This document shows positions 22,234 to 29,431 of a DNA stretch of 30,185 nucleotides, one piece after another (the first letter of the stretch is position 1; each line of letters begins with the position of its first letter). The notes below the pieces were generated by a model that had not been told where the DNA came from, did not search any database, and was given only the letters and a program-made list of their open reading frames with translations. Where the stretch lies: IMG/VR virus record IMGVR_UViG_3300032229_000366, positions 1 through 30,185 of that record. One strand, written 5' to 3'. A program made the position numbers and the translations under genes. This DNA comes from a virus.

Positions 22234-23892
22234 ATGAGATTAGCAGTAAGTCAAACTCCAAGTAATACACCAAGTAATACCCCAACTATTACACCAAGCC
22301 TGACAAGTTGTCCTGCAGAGCAATTTGCTGGAGCAGCATTTTATGATTGTGAAGGTCAAAGTTTATCAGGAGTTAGTGCTAATATTATAACTAATTTTGG
22401 AACATATACATTATCAGCTACCACAGATTCAATTTATAGAATAGGTAATTGTTTTCCTACATTTTATCCTTATTTAGGTGCAAGATATTCTGTGACATTT
22501 GAGACACCATCAGGTTATGAATTATGTGAATCAACACAAGGAATTTATGATAGGATTGATTTTTTAGTAGACCAGTATATTGGTGATATTGGTATTGGAG
22601 AAACTTGGAGTGGTATGACTTATCACTATTTAAATAATGAATTAGTTTATACTGACCCTGAACAAGTAATAGCATCAAATATAGGTGCTGAATTTGATTG
22701 TCAAACTTTATTATTACCTGCAGGTGAAGGTACTGTATTTCAATTTACGATTAAAAAAATACAAGCAACCCCCACACCCACAAATACAGCTACACCAACT
22801 ATGACGCCAACACAAACTAGTACAATAGGATTAACTCCAACTCAAACTCCAAGTAATACACAGACAAGCACGCCTACACAAACTGTTACTCCAACTTTAA
22901 CGCCATCACCCACACCTTTTGTAATAGTTTGTGAAACAGGATTTATAGAAGGTAGTTATTCAGGTTTAACTGAATATACATATCCTAATCAACCTATTAG
23001 CAGTAGTGTTGATGATTACATTAGATTTGATTGGGGCGTTGTAGATAGACCTAATAGATTTACAGTATATGACTCAACAGGATTATTATGGACTAGTGGA
23101 TGGGTAGGATTTGCGAATTATACTGGTCCTTGGGGAGCTTCTTTGAACACTCCATCAACAGGTAGTGCTTACATTTGTTTCAAATCAACATCAGGTAGAT
23201 ATGTGAAAGTAGAAGCTGGTAATGCATCTCCAACTCCTCCTCAATTAACGGATGCTTACAATTATACTATTGTTTGTCTTGGTTCTTGTATTACAAACAC
23301 ACCAACTATGACAAATACTCCAACTGGAACAATAGTATCTACCCCAACCACGACAAGTACTCCGACAGCAACTCCTCAAAATTGTTTTTGTTATGAACTT
23401 ACTTACTTACCAGCAGATGTTGTAGGTATAAGTGTTAGATGGAGAGATTGTAATACGGATACAACTACTACAACAAACATATCATCATTAGAAAGTATAG
23501 ATAATAACGACGGAACATTTACAACTTATATTTGTGTTAAACAAGGTGGTCCTTATTCAATTCCTGTATGTGTTGAAAGTGACCTTGAAATAGTTTGTCC
23601 TGAGGGAGTTAATTGGGTATTCAATGGTTCTTGTGGTAACAGCATAGATTGTTTCCCAGATTGTCAGCAATTGGTTTTATATCCTAATAATACAAATGCT
23701 TGTGATAATGGAGGACTTCCAACATTATATAATACTGATAGTGCATTATTTCCAACAATTCTTTATGAATTTGGAAGTTGTTATACCACACCTGTAGTAG
23801 GCAATAACAAATGGTTCTCACAAGGACCTGGAGCAACTTCATATCAAGTTAATAATAGTGGAATAATCATCAATACGTTTAGTTGTCCTTAA
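22234..23892 (+). CDS. Multi-module Pro/Thr-linked adhesin-like protein
   Basis: This 552-residue protein has at least four modules on Pro/Thr strings. A short tract (about residues 6-22) leads to a beta-rich module (about 25-176: GAAFYDCEGQSLSGVSANII, RYSVTFETPSGYELCESTQG). A second tract lies at about 178-228. A module at about 229-345 (CETGFIEGSYSGLTEYTYPN, FTVYDSTGLLW) looks like a beta sandwich that may bind ligands. A third tract is at about 352-380. Then comes a Cys module (NCFCYELTYLPADVVGISV, RDCN) and a final domain ending IIINTFSCP. Like its neighbour it has no obvious anchor domain. The C-terminal SCP end is shared with the 21284 protein. It is probably a decoration or receptor-binding protein. 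Confidence 0.6.
   Translation: MRLAVSQTPSNTPSNTPTITPSLTSCPAEQFAGAAFYDCEGQSLSGVSANIITNFGTYTLSATTDSIYRIGNCFPTFYPYLGARYSVTFETPSGYELCESTQGIYDRIDFLVDQYIGDIGIGETWSGMTYHYLNNELVYTDPEQVIASNIGAEFDCQTLLLPAGEGTVFQFTIKKIQATPTPTNTATPTMTPTQTSTIGLTPTQTPSNTQTSTPTQTVTPTLTPSPTPFVIVCETGFIEGSYSGLTEYTYPNQPISSSVDDYIRFDWGVVDRPNRFTVYDSTGLLWTSGWVGFANYTGPWGASLNTPSTGSAYICFKSTSGRYVKVEAGNASPTPPQLTDAYNYTIVCLGSCITNTPTMTNTPTGTIVSTPTTTSTPTATPQNCFCYELTYLPADVVGISVRWRDCNTDTTTTTNISSLESIDNNDGTFTTYICVKQGGPYSIPVCVESDLEIVCPEGVNWVFNGSCGNSIDCFPDCQQLVLYPNNTNACDNGGLPTLYNTDSALFPTILYEFGSCYTTPVVGNNKWFSQGPGATSYQVNNSGIIINTFSCP
22768..22920 (+). repeat. Pro/Thr linker tract 5
   Basis: TPTNT/TPTQT units between the first and second modules of the 22234 protein. 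The DNA repeat type is the same as at 20037 and 21287. Confidence 0.75.
23290..23373 (+). repeat. Pro/Thr linker tract 6
   Basis: A shorter run of TPTMT/TPTGT/TSTPT units before the Cys module of the 22234 protein. Confidence 0.7.
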
Positions 23893-23914
23893 TGTGTATG
23901 AATTAGACAACAAA

Positions 23915-23922
23915 GATATTTT
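23915..23922 (+). promoter_or_regulatory. AAGATATTT box upstream of the 23930 gene
   Basis: GATATTTT begins 15 nt upstream of ATG 23930, in a 37-bp gap. It is a member of the six-copy box set and would serve the tape measure transcription unit. Confidence 0.4.
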
Positions 23923-23929
23923 ATAATAT

Positions 23930-24133
23930 ATGACAGAATTAAGATACATTATTGAGGAGAACGATGAGTTATTAGATGAAAAGATTATCGATGACCCATC
24001 CAAATATCCATTCTTAACAAACAACTTGAGAAACGAAGTTTCAGGTGGGATTTTAACAAGAGAGTTATTTTGGAAAACTCAGAATATAATAAAGATATTT
24101 CCTTTCATTTATAAGGAAGCTCAAAAGAACTAA
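23930..24133 (+). CDS. Small protein upstream of the tape measure gene
   Basis: This 67-residue acidic protein starts MTELRYIIEENDELLDEKII and continues DDPSKYPFLTNNLRNEV, with a C-terminal hydrophobic/basic helix (IIKIFPFIYKEAQKN). It stops three bases before the tape measure start. Its place before the tape measure is where tail-assembly accessory proteins are often found, but no family is recognised. There are no Cys residues and no clear membrane segment. Confidence 0.6.
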   Translation: MTELRYIIEENDELLDEKIIDDPSKYPFLTNNLRNEVSGGILTRELFWKTQNIIKIFPFIYKEAQKN

Positions 24134-24136
24134 TGA

Positions 24137-26581
24137 ATGGCAACAAAACAAGTAAAGATTGATATAGACGTAAAGTCAGGTAGTGTAAAGATTGCTGGTG
24201 AGGAAACCATCAAGCTCTCTAGACAGGTACAGATTTTAATGAAAGAACTTGAAAAGACTCAAAAGGGTACTGTTGAGTTCGAATTATTAAGTTCAAAGCT
24301 GAATGAAACTAAGGATAGGATGTCTGCAGTGAAAGCACAGTCATCTGAATTATTTAGTACATTCTCAATGCTTCCTGGTCCTATCGGTGATATTGGTTCT
24401 GCAGCGGATAATACACTGAGTACTTTAAAGACATTCTCTACATTCTCATTTAAAGATATTTCCACACAATTCAAAGGGTTATTCAAAGACGTTGGAGAGG
24501 TTGCTTCTAACGTATCTAAAGCCACAGGTATAACGAAATTATATGCAACAACATCTCAGTTATTAGCTAAGGGTCTAAATGCTGTTGGTATATCTGCAAA
24601 TGCTGGTTCAAAGGGGTTAAAGATATTCTCAGGTGCTTTGGTTGCAACAGGTATTGGTGCAATTGTTGTTGCCCTTGGTGCTTTAATATCCAATTTTGAC
24701 AAGGTAAGAGATACTCTATATAAGATGATTCCTGGTCTTAAAGCTGTTGGAGATGCTATTGGTGGTGTTATTAACTTCTTTACTGATTTGATTGGGATTA
24801 CAAGTGAGGCAGAACGTGCTGAAGAAAAACGTCAAGCGACTTATGCCAAGAACAAGGCAAATACTGAAATCGTAAATAAGGGTATTCAACGTGAGATTAA
24901 TTTATTAAAGGCTAGAGGTGCAACTCAAGAAGAGATTGATAAGAAGCAGAAACAAATGCTTATCAATCGTAAGAAAGATTTGGAAGGAGTTGCCAATGAA
25001 CAAAAGAAATTATACGGAGAACAAGGACAAGAATACTTAGACATCAAGAATGAATTAGCTGTAATTGATGCTGAAGCTGAAAAAAGAAAGAAAGAGGCAG
25101 ATGACAAAGCCACAAAAGATAGACAACAGAAGGGAGCACAAGCAAATCAAAAAGCAATTCAACAACAAAAAGAATTCTTACAAGCTCAAGCTGATGCTAA
25201 TGTTCAAAATATAAAGAATGAGGCAGATACTAATGAAAAAGCATTAAGAGAAGCATTACAAGCTCAATATAAGTTAAAGAATGAGGGTAAGAAAATATCT
25301 GCAGAGGTTGCAAAACAACAAGCTGCTGAGATAGAACAAATTGTTAAAGAAGAAGTTAATAAGGACAAAGAAACAAGACAAAAAGGATTCGAGGAAAGAT
25401 TACAAACTCAAAGACAATTTGACAAGAGTGAAATGGATATGGCTACAGCACAAGCTGAAGGTCTTAAGATTCAATATGGTGAAAACTCAAAAGAATATAG
25501 AGCTGCAGTTGACAAGAATTTCCAAACTCAGGCTGATAATCTTGCAAAAGAAAAGGTATTACTTGAAGAACAAAAGAAGAGTAGAGATGGTTTAACAAAT
25601 GAACAAATTAATAGATTAAAGGATATTCAAGTTGAGGAGATTAATCTAACCAATGCAAAAGCTGCTGAGAATCAGAAAAGAATACAGAGTGATGTTGAAT
25701 CTTTCTTAAAGTTAAAAGAAGAAGAAAAGGTAGCTAGAGAATCTAAATTTGCACAAGACATGGAGTTGGCTAAAATGGATTTTGACCAACAACAATCAAT
25801 TCTAACGGCTAAAATAGAACAAGATAAAAAATTCTATAGTGACATATTAGCTAATGAAAAACTAACTGCAGACCAAAGAAAAAAAATACAAGACGAACAG
25901 ACAGCAAACGTTAAAGCAAATGCTCAAGCTCAGATTGATATTGAAACGAGAAAGTTCCAAGCACAACAAGCATTATTACAATCTTCAGCTAATGCAATAT
26001 CTGCCTTGGCGGATATTGTTGGTAAAGATACTGCAGCAGGTAAAGCTTTGGCAGTTTCAGCGTCATTGATTAATACTTATTCATCTATTACAGGTCAATT
26101 AAAAGCGTTTTCAGGATTACCTATACCAGGTTATGCAATCGCACAAGCAATTGCTACAGGACTTGTAGGTTTCAAAGCTGTTTCAGATATAGTTAAAACG
26201 CCAGTTCCAACAGGAGGTGGTGGGGAGAAAGCTCCAAGTTCAGCGGCACCACAAGTAAGACAACTTGCAGTAGGTGGATATGTGTCAGGACCTGGTACAG
26301 GAACAAGTGATTCAATCCCCGCTTATTTATCTAATGGGGAATCCGTTATTAATGCTAGTTCAACAAGAATGTTCAGACCATTACTATCTACAATCAATCA
26401 GATAGGTGGTGGTAGAAGATTCGCTGAGGGTGGTATTGTTAGTTCAACACAAGCTATGGATGAATTGAATGCTCAGTTAGCAAATTCACAATCACAACCA
26501 ATCAAGACATACGTTGTTGCTCAGGATATGACATCAATGCAAATGTTCGACAGAGCACAAAAATCCCGTTCTACACTATAA
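24137..26581 (+). CDS. Tail tape measure protein
   Basis: This 814-residue protein sets tail length and is threaded through the tube. The N-terminal ~130 residues are mostly helical. A hydrophobic segment at about 160-186 (LKIFSGALVATGIGAIVVAL) is followed by GGVINFFTDLIG, as in other tape measures that insert into host membranes. Residues ~222-640 form a long charged coiled coil rich in Gln, Lys, Glu and Ala. The C-terminal part has a second apolar region (ALADIVGKDTAAGKALAVSA, then GLPIPGYAIAQAIATGLVG) and a Gly-rich end with AVGGYVSGPGTGTSDSIPA. At about 1.5 angstroms per residue the tail would be roughly 120 nm. The gene stands about 10 kb away from the chaperone, not next to it. Confidence 0.9.
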   Translation: MATKQVKIDIDVKSGSVKIAGEETIKLSRQVQILMKELEKTQKGTVEFELLSSKLNETKDRMSAVKAQSSELFSTFSMLPGPIGDIGSAADNTLSTLKTFSTFSFKDISTQFKGLFKDVGEVASNVSKATGITKLYATTSQLLAKGLNAVGISANAGSKGLKIFSGALVATGIGAIVVALGALISNFDKVRDTLYKMIPGLKAVGDAIGGVINFFTDLIGITSEAERAEEKRQATYAKNKANTEIVNKGIQREINLLKARGATQEEIDKKQKQMLINRKKDLEGVANEQKKLYGEQGQEYLDIKNELAVIDAEAEKRKKEADDKATKDRQQKGAQANQKAIQQQKEFLQAQADANVQNIKNEADTNEKALREALQAQYKLKNEGKKISAEVAKQQAAEIEQIVKEEVNKDKETRQKGFEERLQTQRQFDKSEMDMATAQAEGLKIQYGENSKEYRAAVDKNFQTQADNLAKEKVLLEEQKKSRDGLTNEQINRLKDIQVEEINLTNAKAAENQKRIQSDVESFLKLKEEEKVARESKFAQDMELAKMDFDQQQSILTAKIEQDKKFYSDILANEKLTADQRKKIQDEQTANVKANAQAQIDIETRKFQAQQALLQSSANAISALADIVGKDTAAGKALAVSASLINTYSSITGQLKAFSGLPIPGYAIAQAIATGLVGFKAVSDIVKTPVPTGGGGEKAPSSAAPQVRQLAVGGYVSGPGTGTSDSIPAYLSNGESVINASSTRMFRPLLSTINQIGGGRRFAEGGIVSSTQAMDELNAQLANSQSQPIKTYVVAQDMTSMQMFDRAQKSRSTL

Positions 26582-26604
26582 TTTTGAACGAAAAATTAAC
26601 TTTA

Positions 26605-26612
26605 GATATTTA
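26605..26612 (+). promoter_or_regulatory. AAGATATTT-type box upstream of the protease gene
   Basis: GATATTTA (preceded here by TTTA, not AA) begins 16 nt upstream of ATG 26621. Here a TTTTG at 26582-26586 lies 18 nt upstream, so this copy also fits a -33/-7 promoter. It is the best evidence that the box is transcriptional. Confidence 0.45.
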
Positions 26613-26620
26613 GATATAGT

Positions 26621-28618
26621 ATGACTCCAAAAATTATTGAGCTTATCATTCAAGATGGTGACGAACAAGCTGGTTTAGATGGTATTGCTTTGGTTGAAAT
26701 GCCCGCACACGAAGCGGCATTTGAGTATTTCTCAGAAGAACAAAAGTGTTCTCATTATGTTTTAGCAGATGAAGAAATACCCCAAGTTATACAAATGTTC
26801 CACGCATATGGTGAACCTCAAGGTTTATTAGAAAAAGAGGGATTTGTTATTACAGAAGTAAGACAAGTTGGTAAAAAGGAGTTTGCAATTTTAGCTGACC
26901 CAAATGCACCATCAGCACAAGATACACCCGATGTTAAATTCAGATACAAGTATGTAGGTCCTCAAGATGAAAAGAACAGAACATTCTGTGCTGAAATGAT
27001 GAGAGCTAACAGAGTATTCCGTATTGAAGATATTATGGAAATGTCTGATAGAAATGTTAATCCCGTTGGACCTGATGGATATGATATGTTTGAGTGGAGA
27101 GGTTCATTCAACTGTAGACATAAGTGGGTACAATTAATATACAAAGCCGATTCAAGAATAATCAACAAATCATCAGTTAGAAAAGGTCTTATTGATGAGG
27201 ATGGAATGCCAGGTCCTGATACAAGAACAACAGCAACCATTGCTGCGGGTAATACCCCACCAAGAACAGGGTTTGCAGCTGAGAATCCAAATGTATCAGC
27301 ACTAGCTCCTTATGTTGACCAAGTAACAAAAAAGGTTGAAAGAAAACCTGTATTAGCTGCTATGGATGGAAACATAAATGTGTTTGGTTATAATACCAAA
27401 TATTTTCACATATGTCCTGTAGCCGTGGACTTATTTGAGCATTTGAAGACAATGAACGCTGACGAAGATACTATTGGTATGATTCGTTCTGCGGCTCAAA
27501 TAGCTGACAATATATTCCTTATTGAACAAGAAGCAATTGACAACAACTCAACTACTATGGATAAAGCTGTTGAAGCAACTATCTTGGTAGATGATTTCAA
27601 AGACCTTATGCATGAAATAGATGAGGAAATAGGGATGGTTCATGACACAGCCTTTATGGATGGTCATCTTGAAAAAATAGCGTCTTATATCAAAGAAGAA
27701 ATGGGTTTAGAAGAAGCTTGTTGGCCAGGTTATGAAGCAATTGGATTGAAAGATGATGGAGCTCCAAATTGTGTTCCAGTAAACGAAGAAATGTCAGATG
27801 ATGGAAATTATGTTATTGGTGAGTATGCTAGCTTTAATGATTACCCTGAACTTATCCGTAAAAATGCGCAAGCGGCTTTAGATTGGATAGAGAAGACTGG
27901 TAACCCCAAAGGTTGCATGACTCAAGTAGGTAAGGTAAGAGCACAACAATTAGCTCAAGGAAAACCTATCTCAATTGAAACAGTAAAAAGAATGAAAGCC
28001 TATATCACAAGACATAAGGTTGACTTAGAATCAAGTAAGTCATACGAAGATGGTTGTGGTAAATTAGCAATGGATGCTTGGGGTGGAGTGGAAGCTTTAC
28101 CTTGGGTTGAAAGAACGATAGAACAATATGAAAGTATGTCATCTGAAACAGAAATGACATTCTCAGTATTTAATAGTGAACAGAGATTAGTTATAGGACC
28201 AGCAATGATTCCTGATAAGATGATTATCAGAAGAAACGAAATCACAGGAGAAATCTATTATGTGTATTTCACAGCCGAAACAATCAAGAAGCTTCAACAG
28301 AAGTTTATGCAAGAAAAACTATTGGATAAGACAAATATCGAACACGGTAGAAAGTTCTTAAACAATGTAGATGTTGTTGAATCTTGGATTGTAGAAGACC
28401 AAGAAAAAGATAAACAACAAGTTTTCGATATGAATTATCCAAAAGGAACTTGGATGATTACAATGAAAGTAAACGACGATTCTACTTGGGAGAAAGTCAA
28501 AGATGGCAAACTAAAAGGTTTTTCCGTTCAAGGGTATTTTTTGGAGAAAGCAAAATTCAATGCACATACTCATCAAGTACTCGAAGACATAAAAAACATT
28601 CTAAAAGAAATTAAGTAA
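26621..28618 (+). CDS. MuF-like and XkdF-like protease fusion (prohead maturation)
   Basis: This is a 665-residue multi-domain head protein. The N-terminus (residues 1-36: IIELIIQDGDEQAGLDGIAL, VEMPAHEAAF) is typical of XkdF-like proteins. Residues ~106-172 contain a MuF-like end motif with FEWRGSFNCRHKW (157-169). Residues ~366-386 hold the Cys element CWPGYEAIGLKDDGAPNCVP. Residues ~404-500 carry a phage head module with VKRMKAYITRH and DGCGKLAMDAWGG. Residues ~513-642 look like an XkdF/S78_2-type serine protease, with candidate catalytic H575 (NIEHG) and S635 (GFSVQGYF). It probably processes the scaffold or capsid during maturation, and lies just before the scaffold-like and capsid genes. 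The joining of MuF-like and protease parts in one chain is notable. Confidence 0.75.
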   Translation: MTPKIIELIIQDGDEQAGLDGIALVEMPAHEAAFEYFSEEQKCSHYVLADEEIPQVIQMFHAYGEPQGLLEKEGFVITEVRQVGKKEFAILADPNAPSAQDTPDVKFRYKYVGPQDEKNRTFCAEMMRANRVFRIEDIMEMSDRNVNPVGPDGYDMFEWRGSFNCRHKWVQLIYKADSRIINKSSVRKGLIDEDGMPGPDTRTTATIAAGNTPPRTGFAAENPNVSALAPYVDQVTKKVERKPVLAAMDGNINVFGYNTKYFHICPVAVDLFEHLKTMNADEDTIGMIRSAAQIADNIFLIEQEAIDNNSTTMDKAVEATILVDDFKDLMHEIDEEIGMVHDTAFMDGHLEKIASYIKEEMGLEEACWPGYEAIGLKDDGAPNCVPVNEEMSDDGNYVIGEYASFNDYPELIRKNAQAALDWIEKTGNPKGCMTQVGKVRAQQLAQGKPISIETVKRMKAYITRHKVDLESSKSYEDGCGKLAMDAWGGVEALPWVERTIEQYESMSSETEMTFSVFNSEQRLVIGPAMIPDKMIIRRNEITGEIYYVYFTAETIKKLQQKFMQEKLLDKTNIEHGRKFLNNVDVVESWIVEDQEKDKQQVFDMNYPKGTWMITMKVNDDSTWEKVKDGKLKGFSVQGYFLEKAKFNAHTHQVLEDIKNILKEIK

Positions 28619-28619
28619 T

Positions 28620-29390
28620 ATGACTTACCAAGATGCTATACGCAAAATAAATAAACTACTTGGATTGTATAAATTCAATTCATATAAACTTAAGGACTCC
28701 GTTTCAGAATTAATTTTGGAAGGAGACTTAGCTGTTGATGAGCCTGTTTATGTAATTACAAATAACGGACAATTACCAGCACAAGATGGTGAGTATGAAT
28801 TAGAAGATACTACCAAGATAAAAATCGAGGACGGAAAGGTCCAAGAAATAAAATACGATATGGAAACAAAAACAGAAAACTTCGTTGAGGCAACCCTCAA
28901 AGATGGTACAGTTGTTAAGTCCCCAACTTTCGATGTTGGCGAAGATGTTAAAGTTGTAACTGCGGATGGTAAAGAAACTCCAGCACCAGATGGTGAGCAT
29001 GAACTTGCTCTTAAAGATTCTGAAGGTAAAGAGGTTCTTATCAAAATCATTACAAAAGATGGCAAAATCGTTGAGAGAGAAAACGTTGAATTACCTGAAG
29101 GCGAACAAAAAGCTATTGAGGAAGAAATGGGAATGACTCCTGACCTATCTATTGGAAATGACATTATTGATTCTGAATTCAAGAAAACCGTTATGGGAAT
29201 GCTTGAGGAAATCAAAGATGCTGTTAAAGGTGTTGTTAAAGACCAAGAAGAGATGAAAGCTAAAGTAGCTAAATTCTCAAAAGAACCAGCAGGGGAACCT
29301 GTTAAACAAGCTAAAAATGTAACTGAACAATTCTCAGCGAATAAGTCAGATGCGTTCAGTAAGCTATTAAAGATTAGACACAATATCTAA
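28620..29390 (+). CDS. Scaffold-like protein before the capsid gene
   Basis: This 256-residue acidic protein lies between the protease and capsid genes, the classic place of a scaffold. Residues ~44-160 hold a duplicated unit: VYVITNNGQLPAQDGEYEL with IKIEDGKVQEI, then VKVVTADGKETPAPDGEHEL with IKIITKDGKIVER. The C-terminal ~90 residues are helical and charged (FKKTVMGMLEEIKDAVKGVV, EEMKAKVAKFSKEP), as expected for a scaffold that contacts the capsid. The end KLLKIRHNI is basic. Cleavage by the upstream protease is likely but is not shown by the sequence. It starts one base after the protease stop. A decoration or delta-domain-like role is an alternative. Confidence 0.65.
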   Translation: MTYQDAIRKINKLLGLYKFNSYKLKDSVSELILEGDLAVDEPVYVITNNGQLPAQDGEYELEDTTKIKIEDGKVQEIKYDMETKTENFVEATLKDGTVVKSPTFDVGEDVKVVTADGKETPAPDGEHELALKDSEGKEVLIKIITKDGKIVERENVELPEGEQKAIEEEMGMTPDLSIGNDIIDSEFKKTVMGMLEEIKDAVKGVVKDQEEMKAKVAKFSKEPAGEPVKQAKNVTEQFSANKSDAFSKLLKIRHNI

Positions 29391-29431
29391 TTAAAAATAA
29401 TAAACTAAAATCAAACAAAAATTAGACAATC

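Noticed and set aside
28748-29383. Long reverse-strand frame of 211 codons opposite the scaffold-like gene
   Set aside because: It is Ser/Thr-rich shadow sequence, and the + strand protein has clear duplicated units and fits its neighbours.
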